Shown in pieces: positions 17,744 through 27,665 of a stretch of DNA of 64,000 bases. A model generated the notes under the pieces. The model worked only from the letters and a program-made list of their open reading frames with translations. It made no database searches and was not told the origin of the DNA. The position numbers were made by a program, and so were the translations under genes. The stretch is from assembly GCF_001877035.1 (NCBI RefSeq), contig NZ_CP015756.1, positions 3,215,001-3,279,000 on the forward strand, written 5' to 3'. Within the stretch, counting starts at the first letter, position 1. Every line of letters begins with the position of its first letter. Source of the stretch: Clostridium estertheticum subsp. estertheticum (GTDB taxonomy: Bacteria; Bacillota; Clostridia; Clostridiales; Clostridiaceae).

Positions 17744-18729
17744 ACTCCTGCACCTCCAGCCTCAACATGACCAATTTTATATGCTTTGTCTCCTAAATCA
17801 TTAATAGTCTTTATGATTTTTACAACATCTTTATCTTCAACGCATAATACATATCCTATTCCCATATTATATGTGTTAAACATATGCTCCTCTGTTACTC
17901 CAAGAGACATTAGGTGTTTACAGATGTCTGGAGTATTAAAGCTGTTTTTATCAACTACTGCTGTGAAAGCTCCATTAAACATTCTTGGTATATTTTCATA
18001 AAAACCGCCACCAGTTATATGTGCCATACCTTTTATATCAAATTTATCTAAAAGACTTAGTACAGTTTTTACATATATTTTCGTTGGAGTTAAAAGAGTC
18101 TTTCCAATCTTATCTCCATTAAAATCTTCATCCAAATTTGGTATTAACTTTCTAACTAATGAATATCCATTACTATGAAGACCTGAGGATTCAATTCCTA
18201 TAAGTGAATATCCACCTTTGATAGCAGAGCCATCAATAATTTTATGTTTATCAACTATTCCTACAGTAAATCCAGCCATATCATATTCACCATCTCTATA
18301 AAAGCCTGGCATTTCAGCAGTTTCACCACCTATTAGTGCACAATTAGATTGAATACATCCATCTGACACACCTTTTACAAGCTGAGCCGATACTTTAGAA
18401 TCTAATTTACCACAAGCAATATAATCTAAAAAGAAAAGAGGTTTTGCACCATGACAAAGGACATCATTAACACACATAGCAACGCAGTCAATACCTACAG
18501 TATCATATTTTTTCATTCTAAATGCTATATCAAGTTTTGTTCCAACTCCATCAGTACCAGAAACTAAAATAGGATTTTTATAACCCTCTCCTATTTCGAA
18601 CATACCAGCAAAACTTCCTAAATGATTTAAAACACCTTTTGTAAATGTTGCCGCTGCATATTCTTGTATTAATTTTACTGATTTGTATCCCTCTTCAATA
18701 TTAACACCTGCATCTTTATAAGTTATCAT
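17731..18729 (-). CDS. purM: Phosphoribosylformylglycinamidine cyclo-ligase (AIR synthetase)
   Basis: 332 residues, normal length, for step 5 (FGAM to AIR). The N-terminal YKDAGVNIEEGY, SGTDGVGTKLDIAF, GGETAEMPGFY and GGGFYENIPRMF motifs of the ATP-binding PurM/PurL superfamily are present. The start is 9 bases after the purF stop and the end overlaps purN. Confidence 0.97.
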   Translation of the reverse strand: MITYKDAGVNIEEGYKSVKLIQEYAAATFTKGVLNHLGSFAGMFEIGEGYKNPILVSGTDGVGTKLDIAFRMKKYDTVGIDCVAMCVNDVLCHGAKPLFFLDYIACGKLDSKVSAQLVKGVSDGCIQSNCALIGGETAEMPGFYRDGEYDMAGFTVGIVDKHKIIDGSAIKGGYSLIGIESSGLHSNGYSLVRKLIPNLDEDFNGDKIGKTLLTPTKIYVKTVLSLLDKFDIKGMAHITGGGFYENIPRMFNGAFTAVVDKNSFNTPDICKHLMSLGVTEEHMFNTYNMGIGYVLCVEDKDVVKIIKTINDLGDKAYKIGHVEAGGAGVCLK

Positions 18730-18738
18730 AAATATCCC

Positions 18739-20172
18739 CTACTTTCCTAATTTTTCTTTCTCAGTTTCGTATGGAGCTGATACTGGATATGTACCATTAA
18801 AACACCCTAAGCAAAACTCGTTATGACCAAGTGTTTTAAGAAGTCCATCTATACTTAAATATCCAAGGCTATCCGCACCTATCTCTTCTCTTATTTCTTC
18901 AACGCTAATACTCGAACCTATTAGGTCTTTCCTATATGGCGTATCTATTCCAAAATAACATGGATATTTTACTACTGGTGAACAAACCCTAAAATGGACT
19001 TCTGTTGCCCCAGCTTTCCTTAAAATGTCAACCAATCTTTTACTTGTAGTTCCACGAACTATTGAATCATCTATTAAAATAACTCTTTTACCTTCTACAT
19101 TTATTTTTAATGCATTTAATTTTACAGAAACCGCTCTTTCGCGAATTTCTTGAGTTGGGCTTATAAAAGTTCTACCCACATATCTGTTTTTTACAAGACC
19201 TATTCCAAAAGGTATTCCAGACATTTTAGAATAACCTATTGCTGATGCCAGTCCTGAATCTGGAACTCCTATAACCATATCTGCATCAACTGGAGACTCT
19301 TTAAATAACTGTTCTCCAGCTGCCACTCTTGAAGTGTACACATTTATTCCATCAATTGTGCTATCTGGTCTTGCGAAATATATATACTCAAAGGAACAAG
19401 TTGCATTTTTAGTTTTTTCTGCAAAATTAATAGATGTAAGGCCGGCTTCATCTATAATTACTATTTCACCAGGTTTTACATCTCTTAAGAACTCTGCACC
19501 AACTGCATCAAGTGCACAACTTTCTGAAGCTATAACATAACTGTTTTCTATTTTACCAATGCAAAGAGGTCTAATACCATTTTGATCGCGAACACCTATT
19601 AACTTATCTTTTGTAAGCATTACTATTCCATAAGAACCTTTAACAGCTTGTATTGCATCAACTACTGCCTTTTCCATGCCTTTTTTTGCACCTCTAGCAA
19701 TTAAGTTAAGTATTACTTCTGAATCTATTGATGTTTGAAACATATAGCCGCAATCCTCAAGTAACTCGCGGATTACCTCTGCATTTACTAAATTACCATT
19801 ATGAGCTATTGCTATGTCACCTAGTTTCGATTTACTTAAAAGTGGTTGTGCATTTTTCACTTCACTAGATCCTGTAGTTGAATATCTAACATGTCCAATA
19901 GCAGCTATACCTTTCATTTCACTAATCTTTTTCTTATCAAAAACATCGCTTACAAGTCCCATAGCCTTTTCACAAGTAAGGGAAACTCCATCAGAATATA
20001 CTATTCCAGCACTTTCTTCTCCCCTATGCTGAAGAGCATAAAGCCCATAATAAGTTAACGATGCAACATCTAAGTCTTTATCCGCCGCAAGAATTCCAAA
20101 AACACCACATTCATCCTTAAACTTATCTTGATCATTAATAATGACCTCATTTGATTCTATAAATTCACTCAA
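18739..20172 (-). CDS. purF: Amidophosphoribosyltransferase
   Basis: A 477-residue enzyme for the committed step (PRPP to phosphoribosylamine with glutamine). A propeptide of about 21 residues precedes CGVFGI, whose Cys becomes the N-terminal nucleophile after cleavage. The phosphoribosyltransferase domain has VILIDDSIVRGTT, the PRPP loop. Cysteines in ATCSFEY, YPCYFG and the C-terminal CLGC match the [4Fe-4S] ligands of the Bacillus-type enzyme, so it should be oxygen-sensitive and feedback-inhibited by nucleotides. It follows purC by about 90 bases. Confidence 0.96.
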   Translation of the reverse strand: MSEFIESNEVIINDQDKFKDECGVFGILAADKDLDVASLTYYGLYALQHRGEESAGIVYSDGVSLTCEKAMGLVSDVFDKKKISEMKGIAAIGHVRYSTTGSSEVKNAQPLLSKSKLGDIAIAHNGNLVNAEVIRELLEDCGYMFQTSIDSEVILNLIARGAKKGMEKAVVDAIQAVKGSYGIVMLTKDKLIGVRDQNGIRPLCIGKIENSYVIASESCALDAVGAEFLRDVKPGEIVIIDEAGLTSINFAEKTKNATCSFEYIYFARPDSTIDGINVYTSRVAAGEQLFKESPVDADMVIGVPDSGLASAIGYSKMSGIPFGIGLVKNRYVGRTFISPTQEIRERAVSVKLNALKINVEGKRVILIDDSIVRGTTSKRLVDILRKAGATEVHFRVCSPVVKYPCYFGIDTPYRKDLIGSSISVEEIREEIGADSLGYLSIDGLLKTLGHNEFCLGCFNGTYPVSAPYETEKEKLGK

Positions 20173-20260
20173 AGAAATTCCTCCCTATATGTTCATTGCT
20201 ATTGTTCATCGCTATTGTTCTTTGTAGGCTACTTTCTATATCTTCATTAAAATTTAATTT

Positions 20261-20965
20261 TTATTTAGTAATTCTACTTAATATTTCTTCATACGCTTCT
20301 GTAACATTTCCTAAATCTCTTCTAAATCTATCTTTATCTAGTTTTTCTCCAGTTTCAACATCCCAAAATCTACAAGTATCTGGTGATATCTCATCTGCCA
20401 AAATTACTTCATCATTAAATCTTCCAAATTCTAATTTAAAATCTATTAAATTAATACCTTTTTTAAGGAAAAGTTCTCTTAAAATATCATTTATTTTAAA
20501 AGCCATTGTATATATTTCTCCTAATTCCTCAAAAGTAGTAAGTTCCATAGCTACTGCGTGATAATCGTTTATAAGAGGATCACCTAAATCATCATTTTTA
20601 TAACTTAATTCAATTACAGGTATTTTAAGCTTACTTCCCTCTACTATTCCATATCTTTTTGCCATGCTACCAGCGGCAACATTTCTTATAATTACTTCTA
20701 GAGGTACTATTTCAACTTTTTTGCATAATTGTTCTCTATCATTTATTTTCTTAATAAAATGAGTTTTTATATCATTTTTCTCTAATAACTCATATAACAT
20801 AGTAGTTATACTATTATTTAATATTCCTTTTTTCTCAATTTGACCCTTTTTAGCGCCGTTTCCAGCCGTTGCATCATCCTTAAAATATACTCTTATCTCA
20901 TCTTTATTATCTGTACTAAACATTTTTTTAGCTTTTCCCTCATATAATAAAACTGAATCTCCCAT
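20261..20965 (-). CDS. purC: SAICAR synthetase
   Basis: A 234-residue enzyme joining aspartate to CAIR. It starts [13 protein letters not shown] and has the family signatures [27 protein letters not shown] and [14 protein letters not shown]. The length is the single-domain bacterial form. It is the second gene of the operon, about 48 bases after purE, with AAGGAGTG before the ATG. Confidence 0.97.
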   Translation of the reverse strand: MGDSVLLYEGKAKKMFSTDNKDEIRVYFKDDATAGNGAKKGQIEKKGILNNSITTMLYELLEKNDIKTHFIKKINDREQLCKKVEIVPLEVIIRNVAAGSMAKRYGIVEGSKLKIPVIELSYKNDDLGDPLINDYHAVAMELTTFEELGEIYTMAFKINDILRELFLKKGINLIDFKLEFGRFNDEVILADEISPDTCRFWDVETGEKLDKDRFRRDLGNVTEAYEEILSRITK

Positions 20966-21012
20966 TTATAACACTCCTTAATATTTTATTTTTTAAACTA
21001 TATATTTAATCC

Positions 21013-21492
21013 TTAAAATTCGATTTGCTCTTCATTCTCTGCTATAAATTTTTCTTTCATTTCTTCTCTATATATAATTAGTTTATCTTTAAGAAGCGAA
21101 TACTTAAGAGATAAAATTTGTACTGAAAGCATACCAGCATTATAACTGTTATTGAGACCCACCGTAGCTACAGGAATAGCTTTTGGCATTTGCACAATTG
21201 AAAGTAATGAATCTATACCTCCAAGAGCTGCTTTAATTGGCACCCCTATTACTGGTAATATAGTCTGAGAAGCAATTACGCCCGGAAGATGTGCTGCAAG
21301 ACCTGCTCCTGCGATAATGCATTCTACCCCTCTGTTTTCCATTTCCTTTATTACCTGTGTTAATTTTTCTGGTACTCTGTGTGCTGAGAGGATGTGTACT
21401 TCATACTCCACTCCAAATTCCTTAAGCGCCACTCCAGCATTCTTCATTATATCTTTATCTGATTTGCTTCCAAATATAATTCCTACTCTCAT
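21013..21492 (-). CDS. purE: N5-carboxyaminoimidazole ribonucleotide mutase, class I PurE
   Basis: 159 residues. GSKSDKDIMKNAG and SAHRVPEKL form the substrate-binding site. No purK gene accompanies it here, as often in clostridia, so it may rely on a distant PurK or on CO2. It is the first gene after the purine riboswitch, and its expression is therefore gated by the riboswitch terminator. Confidence 0.95.
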   Translation of the reverse strand: MRVGIIFGSKSDKDIMKNAGVALKEFGVEYEVHILSAHRVPEKLTQVIKEMENRGVECIIAGAGLAAHLPGVIASQTILPVIGVPIKAALGGIDSLLSIVQMPKAIPVATVGLNNSYNAGMLSVQILSLKYSLLKDKLIIYREEMKEKFIAENEEQIEF

Positions 21493-21540
21493 ATATTTGC
21501 CTCCTTATTTACATAAAGTATTTATCTTTATAATTGCAAT

Positions 21541-21580
21541 AAAAAAAGACTACACCACAAAATAATGTTTTTATGGTGTA
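21541..21580 (-). terminator. Riboswitch expression-platform terminator
   Basis: TACACCA.AAAA pairs with TTTTGTGGTGTA (21551-21580), followed by seven Ts on the minus strand (21541-21547). Its 5' arm (CACC) is also needed by the antiterminator, so ligand binding should favour termination. Confidence 0.85.
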
Positions 21581-21634
21581 ATCTTGAATTAAGGGCATAA
21601 TACACACCCTTATAACTTCAATTCAAGATTCACC
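21575..21634 (-). promoter_or_regulatory. Antiterminator of the purine riboswitch
   Basis: GGTG-AATCTTGAATT (21620-21634) pairs with AATTCAAGATT-A-CACC (21575-21590), 15 bp with one bulge. It takes the 3' strand of aptamer stem P1 and the 5' arm of the terminator, so the two states exclude each other. Confidence 0.75.
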
Positions 21635-21701
21635 AATAGTGAGAAGTTAACGGCCTCTCGTAGAAACTTCTAAGCCATTTCCCTAGAAATATATCGATGA
21701 A
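21629..21701 (-). promoter_or_regulatory. Purine (guanine-class) riboswitch aptamer
   Basis: The minus-strand RNA folds into the three-way junction of the purine family: P1 TTCATCGATA with TATTGGTGAA; P2 CTAGG/CTTAG with loop GAAATGG (consensus GATATGG); the conserved junction AAGTTTCTAC; P3 GAGAGG/CTTCTC with loop CCGTTAA (consensus CCGTAAA). The base before the 3' P1 strand, position 74 in the standard numbering, is C, which specifies guanine/hypoxanthine over adenine. It precedes purE. Confidence 0.88.
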
Positions 21702-21734
21702 CTGATTATTCGTTTTTCCCTAATTTATGTTTTA

Positions 21735-21763
21735 ATATTAACATCTATTTCCCATTAAGTCAA
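21735..21763 (-). promoter_or_regulatory. Promoter of the purE operon
   Basis: TTGACT (21758-21763), exactly 17 bp, then TAATAT (21735-21740) with a TGT extended -10 element. Transcription would start near 21728, about 27 bases before the aptamer. Confidence 0.75.
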
Positions 21764-21787
21764 TTCATTAATTATGTTTTTTATATT

Positions 21788-21800
21788 ATTGTTCGGATTT
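21788..21800 (-). promoter_or_regulatory. PurBox (PurR operator half-site)
   Basis: AAATCCGAACAAT matches the Bacillus PurBox consensus AWWWCCGAACWWT at every base, about 60-72 bases upstream of the predicted transcription start. A second, weaker copy (AAATACGAACGAT) lies at 21840-21852, over the purL stop. PurR itself is not in the window. Confidence 0.6.
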
Positions 21801-21851
21801 ATGCCGATATATGCACAAATAAATGTATTATTTTAATTTATCGTTCGTATT

Positions 21852-24800
21852 TTATTTAAAGTAGTTTACTCCAGCATCAAATATTTTTTGGTCTTTATTT
21901 CCGATAACATTCACTAAAGTATTAACACCAACTCTTTCAGAATGTCCCATTTTACCCAATATTCTTCCATCTAAACTTGTAATTCCTTCAATTGCATATC
22001 TTGATCCATTAGGATTAAAATTTATATCGTTACTTGCAGCCCCATCAAAGTCTACATATTGAGTAGCTATTTGACCATTTGCAAATAATTTTTTAATCAC
22101 ATCATCATTTGCTACAAATCTACCTTCGCCATGTGATACTGGAATAGAATGTACATCTCCAACTTTTACATTACTAAGCCAAGGAGACAAAGTTGAAATT
22201 ATTTTAGTTTGCACAACACAAGATACATGTCTTCCAATTTCATTGTATGTTAATGTTGGACTATCCTTTGTTATATCAGTTATTTTTCCATAAGGGAGAA
22301 GTCCAAGCTTTATTAACGCCTGGAATCCGTTGCATATTCCCAGCATCAATCCATCCCTTTTTTCTAATAATTCACTAATGCTTTCACTTATTATAGGATT
22401 TCTAAAGAATGTAGCTATAAATTTACCCGAACCATCTGGCTCATCACCAGCACTAAATCCACCTGGAAGCATAACAATTTGAGAATTTTTTATCTTTTGT
22501 GCTATTGCTTTTATAGATTCCTCAATATGTTTTGCTGATAGATTGTTTATAACCACAATTTCTACTTGCGCGCCAGCTTTCTCAAAAGCCCTCATAGAAT
22601 CATATTCACAATTAGTTCCTGGGAACACTGGAATTATAACTCTAGGTTTCGCTATTTTAATAATAGGAGTAGATTTAGTTTTTATATTTTTAACATCTAT
22701 TTGGTTTTTATTAATTATATTATCTTTTGAAATAGCAACTTCTTTCATGCTACTTACTTTTGCATTATTAACTTTTGTGTTAAATACACTTTCTAAAGGT
22801 TCTTCCCAATTACTCAAAGCTTCTTCTAAACTAATAGTTTCCCCTAAGACTTTAATAACTGGCTCTTTCGTTGTATGTCCAAGTATTTGAATATTTGAAC
22901 TTTCCTTTGTTAGAACATCAAGAACATCATTTTCTATTTCCATAACTATGCTGCCATAATTTTCTTTAAATATATCCTCTACTTTAATATCATCTGCAAA
23001 CGCAAATCCTATATTATTACCAAAACTCATTTTTGATATGACCTCTGTAAGTCCACCCATTCCAACTGCGTAACTAGACATTACTTTACCACTACTAATT
23101 AATTTTTTTACTAATTTATAATTTGTACGAAGTTTTTCAAAATCAGGTAATCCATCTTCACCTATAGTTGCATAAATTAAAACGACCTTACTATCGCCTT
23201 TTTTAAATTCTGGCGATATAACCTTATCTGTATTTACAACATCTACAGCAAAAGATATCAAAGTTGGTGGTACATTCATCTCATTAAAAGTACCTGACAT
23301 ACTATCTTTTCCACCGATTGCAGCTATACTAAATTCTTTTTGAACATGTAGCGCTCCTAAAAGAGCTGAAAATGGTTTACCCCATTTATAAGGTTCTTTT
23401 GATAATTTTTGAAAGTATTCCTGGAAGGTTAGTTTAATGTTTTCATAATCACCACCGCTGGCAACTACCTTTGTTACAGAATCAATTACTGCATATGCAG
23501 CTCCATGAAAAGGACTCCAAGTCGATAATTTAGGATTGTATCCATAGGCCATTATTGTACCTGTGTTAGTATCACCGTGAAGAACAGGTAATTTTGCAAC
23601 CATAGATTGAGTTGGTGTTTTTTGATATTTCCCACCGAATGGCATAAGTACTGTCCCTGCACCAATAGTACTATCAAATCTATCTGATAATCCCTTTTTG
23701 CTACAAACATTTAAGTCTGATAATGTAGATTTCCATAAAGCTTTTATTGATTTAGTTTCACTTGAATTTTCTAATTTATTTTCTTTAAAGTAATATTCAT
23801 CCTCTTTAGGTGTTGCTATTTTTATATTTGCATGCTGCTTAACTCCATTAGTATCAAGGAAACTTCTACTTACATCAACTATAGTTTTACCCTTCCATAC
23901 CATTTTAAGCCTATTATCGTTAGTTATTAGAGCCACTTCTACAGCCTCTAAATTCTCTTCTTCTGATAATTTTATAAATATGCTTGCATCCTCTTTCCTA
24001 ACCACAACAGCCATACGTTCTTGTGATTCCGATATAGCAAGCTCTGTACCATCTAACCCCTCATATTTCTTAGTAACTTTGTCCAAATTAATTATAAGTG
24101 CATCTGCAAGTTCACCAATAGCTACTGATACTCCACCTGCACCAAAATCATTACATCTTTTTATAAGTCTAGTTACCTTAGGATTTCTAAATAATCTTTG
24201 AATTTTTCTTTCTGTAGGGGCATTACCCTTTTGAACTTCTGCTCCCGAATCCAGTAGTGAGCTTTCACTATGTTGCTTAGATGACCCTGTAGCTCCACCA
24301 CATCCGTCACGTCCTGTTTTACCTCCAAGAAGTATAACTACGTCAGACGCAACCGGCTGCTCTCTCACTACGTTACTATAAGGTGCTGCTCCAATAACTG
24401 CTCCTACTTCCATTCTTTTAGCTACAAATCCTTCATCATAAACTTCAGAAACAAGTCCTGTAGCAAGTCCTATCTGATTTCCATATGAGCTAAATCCATG
24501 AGCAGCTTCAAGTGTAATTTTTCTTTGAGGCAATTTTCCTTTTATAGTATCTGAAATTTCTGTTCTTGGATCACCACTTCCCGTAACACGCATTGCTTGA
24601 TACACATAACTTCTACCTGATAATGGATCTCTTATTGATCCACCAAGACAAGTTGCTGCGCCACCAAAAGGTTCTATTTCAGTAGGGTGATTATGGGTCT
24701 CATTTTTAAACATTACAAGCCATTTTTCTTTTTTGTTATCAATATTAGCTTCAACTACTATACTACAAGCATTGATCTCATCTGAAACATCAAGATCTTT

Positions 24801-25676
24801 TAATTTTCCTTGCTTTCTTAAATCCTTCATACCAATAACAGCCATATCCATTAATGTTACGTCTCTAGTTGTTTCTCCATATACAAAGTCTCTAGTATCT
24901 AAGTACGACTTGTAAGCCATCTTAATTGGTTTAGAGTATTTTCCTTCGTCTATGCACACATCATCAATTACAGTATTAAAAGTTGTATGCCTACAATGAT
25001 CTGACCAATATGTATCAATAACTTTTATCTCCGTTATAGTTGGATTTCTCTTCTCAGTTTCTCTAAAATAATCACTACAATATTTCAAATCCTCAAAACT
25101 CATAGCAAGCCCATTACTTTTTAAGAACTCTGCAAGCTTACCATCGGTCATATTAGTAAAAGATTCTATTATTTTAACCTGCTCTGGTTCATTAAAACTT
25201 TGCTCTAAATCTTTTGGTTTATCTAAACTCGCTTCTCTAGAGTCTACAGCATTTATACAATATTCTTTAATCTTATCTAATTCACTGATGCTAACATTTC
25301 CTTTTAATAATATCAATCTTGCTGTTTTAACTATATGTTCATCTTCCCTTGTTAAAATTTGAATACATTGAGCTGCTGAATCTGCTCTCTGATCATATTG
25401 TCCTGGCAAAAATTCAATAGCAAATACTATATTATAATCCTTCATATCTAGTTCTTCATCATAAACGTCATCTACTGTAGGTTCTGAAAATACAGTATTT
25501 TTTGACAATGGATATTGATTCTGTGTTATCCCTGTTACATCATATCTATTAACTAATCTAAGCCCCTCAAGACTTGTTATACCTAAATTTATTTTTATAT
25601 CGCGTAAAATTTTTCCACCTTCAATATCATAGTTCGTTTTTTTCTCAACATATAACCTATATATCTTATTTTTCAT
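21852..25676 (-). CDS. purL: Phosphoribosylformylglycinamidine synthase, single-chain form
   Basis: A 1274-residue fused enzyme (step 4) combining the PurS-like N-terminus, the FGAM synthetase core and a C-terminal glutamine amidotransferase; Bacillus uses three separate proteins. Visible are TYWSDHCRHTTF, FKNETHNHPTEIEPFGGAAT and GGKTGRDGCGGATGSS in the core, and in the amidotransferase PGTNCEYD, the nucleophile in LGICNGFQALIKLG and VSHGEGRF. I place the start at ATG 25676, after GGAGGT, not at the TTG inside that site. It is upstream of purE with its own promoter; read-through into purE is limited by the riboswitch. Confidence 0.96.
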   Translation of the reverse strand: MKNKIYRLYVEKKTNYDIEGGKILRDIKINLGITSLEGLRLVNRYDVTGITQNQYPLSKNTVFSEPTVDDVYDEELDMKDYNIVFAIEFLPGQYDQRADSAAQCIQILTREDEHIVKTARLILLKGNVSISELDKIKEYCINAVDSREASLDKPKDLEQSFNEPEQVKIIESFTNMTDGKLAEFLKSNGLAMSFEDLKYCSDYFRETEKRNPTITEIKVIDTYWSDHCRHTTFNTVIDDVCIDEGKYSKPIKMAYKSYLDTRDFVYGETTRDVTLMDMAVIGMKDLRKQGKLKDLDVSDEINACSIVVEANIDNKKEKWLVMFKNETHNHPTEIEPFGGAATCLGGSIRDPLSGRSYVYQAMRVTGSGDPRTEISDTIKGKLPQRKITLEAAHGFSSYGNQIGLATGLVSEVYDEGFVAKRMEVGAVIGAAPYSNVVREQPVASDVVILLGGKTGRDGCGGATGSSKQHSESSLLDSGAEVQKGNAPTERKIQRLFRNPKVTRLIKRCNDFGAGGVSVAIGELADALIINLDKVTKKYEGLDGTELAISESQERMAVVVRKEDASIFIKLSEEENLEAVEVALITNDNRLKMVWKGKTIVDVSRSFLDTNGVKQHANIKIATPKEDEYYFKENKLENSSETKSIKALWKSTLSDLNVCSKKGLSDRFDSTIGAGTVLMPFGGKYQKTPTQSMVAKLPVLHGDTNTGTIMAYGYNPKLSTWSPFHGAAYAVIDSVTKVVASGGDYENIKLTFQEYFQKLSKEPYKWGKPFSALLGALHVQKEFSIAAIGGKDSMSGTFNEMNVPPTLISFAVDVVNTDKVISPEFKKGDSKVVLIYATIGEDGLPDFEKLRTNYKLVKKLISSGKVMSSYAVGMGGLTEVISKMSFGNNIGFAFADDIKVEDIFKENYGSIVMEIENDVLDVLTKESSNIQILGHTTKEPVIKVLGETISLEEALSNWEEPLESVFNTKVNNAKVSSMKEVAISKDNIINKNQIDVKNIKTKSTPIIKIAKPRVIIPVFPGTNCEYDSMRAFEKAGAQVEIVVINNLSAKHIEESIKAIAQKIKNSQIVMLPGGFSAGDEPDGSGKFIATFFRNPIISESISELLEKRDGLMLGICNGFQALIKLGLLPYGKITDITKDSPTLTYNEIGRHVSCVVQTKIISTLSPWLSNVKVGDVHSIPVSHGEGRFVANDDVIKKLFANGQIATQYVDFDGAASNDINFNPNGSRYAIEGITSLDGRILGKMGHSERVGVNTLVNVIGNKDQKIFDAGVNYFK

Positions 25677-25741
25677 GATTAATACCTCCAAAAATTAAAT
25701 TTATACGAATATTAAACATTATTTATCTTTTATAATTCGTT

Positions 25742-25770
25742 ATATTAAGATTATAATATACTTTGATCAA
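25742..25770 (-). promoter_or_regulatory. Probable promoter of purL
   Basis: TTGATC (25765-25770), 17 bp, TAATAT (25742-25747), the same -10 sequence as the purE promoter. Two CGAAT/ATTCG half-sites lie between it and the start codon. No riboswitch is visible here. Confidence 0.55.
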
Positions 25771-25940
25771 TTATAAAAGGTCATTTGGCAATAAATTTTT
25801 TTATATTAATAAAATTTAATATTTAAGGTTGATATAACCATTAATCCATTAAAAGTATCTGCGAATTCGCATATTAATTCAACATTTAGATATGCGCCTA
25901 AAACTATAAATACTAGAACTACTATACACATATTCTTTAA

Positions 25941-26291
25941 ATGAAGGTGATAAAAATAAGAGTATTTCTAGCTATTAATTTCGATGATAATACTAATTCT
26001 TACCTTAATAATATACAACACAAACTAGGTGAATACTGTACTAAAGGTCGATTTACTAATATAGTGAATTTGCATTTGACATTGCAAATTATTGTTGAAT
26101 TAGATAATTGCTATATTAAAGAATTAATAAAGGATATGAACTCATGCATTTCAAAACATGAATCTTTTAATATTACATTAGATTCACTCGGATCTTTTAA
26201 AAAAAGAAATGCAAACTTAGTATGGGTAAGTAATATAAAATCAGCCTATATTTACTTAAGAGATATAGGCTTAAAGCTTAATTACTTTTAG
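25941..26291 (+). pseudogene. thpR: Decayed RNA 2',3'-cyclic phosphodiesterase (ThpR)
   Basis: The N-terminal two-thirds of a ThpR/2'-5' ligase-like protein: RVFLAINFDD and the first HxTL motif in NLHLTLQIIVE. The second HxTL motif and the C-terminal third are missing because of a stop at 26289. The natural start MRVFLAINF now reads ATA-AGA-GTA; a GAAGGTGA ribosome-binding site sits at the right distance from this ATA, so the start codon appears mutated. Non-functional. Confidence 0.7.
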
Positions 26292-26407
26292 TATTTATAT
26301 GTACATGATTAAAAGTTTCGGATTAAGGAACAATATATAATAATTGATTCCTTAACTGGAATATACCTTGCAATGTTTATTAAATAAAAAATTAGGAGAT
26401 TGATTAT

Positions 26408-27574
26408 ATGAGGTCTATATTACTAAAAAATGGATTACACATGAATATGGAAAATGGAAGTATTTCTAAGCTGGATATATTAATAGAAAATGGTAAAATT
26501 AAAAATATATCTAAGAATATTATCTGTGGTTCTGCTGACTTAGATATTATTGATTTGAAAGAATATTATGTCTACCCCGGATTTATAGATTGTCATACTC
26601 ACATGGGAATTATAGAGGAAGGTACAGGCAAGATTGGTAAGGATAATAATGAAGACTCGAATCCCGTAACTCCAGAGATTAGAGCAATAGATGGTATAAA
26701 CCCACAGGATATGGCTTTTAATGACGCTGTTCGACATGGAATTACATGTGTAATGAGCGGTCCTGGAAGCCATAATGCAGTAGGAGGACAAAATGTTGCT
26801 ATAAAAACAGCCGGGAATATTATTGATAAAATGATTGTGAAAAATCCTCTGGGACTTAAAATATCCCTTGGAGAAGAACCCATATGTACATATGGTGTCC
26901 AAGGTAAATGTCCAGTCACCAGAATGGCAACGACAGCACTTATAAGAGATTTATTTCTACGTACACAAGACTATATGCAAATCAAAGAAAATGGAAAACT
27001 AAAAGAAAGGAATATACAATTGGAGGCTGTTATACCTCTATTAAAAGGTGATATGTATCTTCGTGCCCATGCGCATAGAGCTGATGATATTATTTCTGCT
27101 ATAAGAATAGCAGAAGAATTTCATATAGAGAAGCTTGTAATTGAACATGGAACAGAAGCACATTTAATTATTGATTACTTAAAAGAAAAGAGTATCCCAG
27201 TTGCCTATGGACCAATGTTTACACCTAGAATTAAAATGGAATTAATAAATAGAAATTATAGTTCAGCAGTTAAATTAGTTCAAGGTGGAATAAAAGTGGC
27301 ATTTATTACTGACCATCCATACAATTCTATCGACCAACTAAGATCCGTTGCTATACAAGCAACTTCAGAAGGGTTAAGCCCATTAGAAAGCATTAAGTGT
27401 ATTACTATAAATCCAGCAGAGATAATGGGGTGTGAGGACCGAATTGGTAAATTAAAAGAAGGATATGATGCAGATATAGTTGTACTTGATAAAACTGCAT
27501 TAGATATTATGGCAAAGGTAAAATTAACAATTATAGATGGTAAAATAGCTTATAATTCTGATATCTCCTTTTAA
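26408..27574 (+). CDS. Imidazolonepropionase-like amidohydrolase
   Basis: A 388-residue metal-dependent hydrolase. The beta-sandwich part (1-55 and the last 40 residues) surrounds a TIM barrel with the metal ligands in PGFIDCHTHMG, RAHAHRADD, VIEHGTEAH and the catalytic Asp in FITDHPYNS. LGEEPICTYGVQG is typical of an uncharacterised clostridial group related to imidazolonepropionase and isoaspartyl dipeptidase. Substrate unknown. ATTAGGAGATTG precedes the ATG. Monocistronic. Confidence 0.85.
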   Translation: MRSILLKNGLHMNMENGSISKLDILIENGKIKNISKNIICGSADLDIIDLKEYYVYPGFIDCHTHMGIIEEGTGKIGKDNNEDSNPVTPEIRAIDGINPQDMAFNDAVRHGITCVMSGPGSHNAVGGQNVAIKTAGNIIDKMIVKNPLGLKISLGEEPICTYGVQGKCPVTRMATTALIRDLFLRTQDYMQIKENGKLKERNIQLEAVIPLLKGDMYLRAHAHRADDIISAIRIAEEFHIEKLVIEHGTEAHLIIDYLKEKSIPVAYGPMFTPRIKMELINRNYSSAVKLVQGGIKVAFITDHPYNSIDQLRSVAIQATSEGLSPLESIKCITINPAEIMGCEDRIGKLKEGYDADIVVLDKTALDIMAKVKLTIIDGKIAYNSDISF

Positions 27575-27619
27575 TATTACAAAATAGCCTATAGGTTAAT
27601 GCAGACTATTTTGTAATAT
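27574..27619. terminator. Terminator after the amidohydrolase
   Basis: Perfect 14-bp inverted repeat ATATTACAAAATAG/CTATTTTGTAATAT directly after the stop codon. Confidence 0.7.
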
Positions 27620-27665
27620 GTTATCAATAATTTAGTTATACATTTATTTAAAGTACAATGAATTT

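Noticed and set aside
21852-25691. purL start at the TTG 15 bases upstream of the ATG
   Set aside because: That codon is inside the GGAGGT ribosome-binding site; the ATG at 25676 is correctly spaced.
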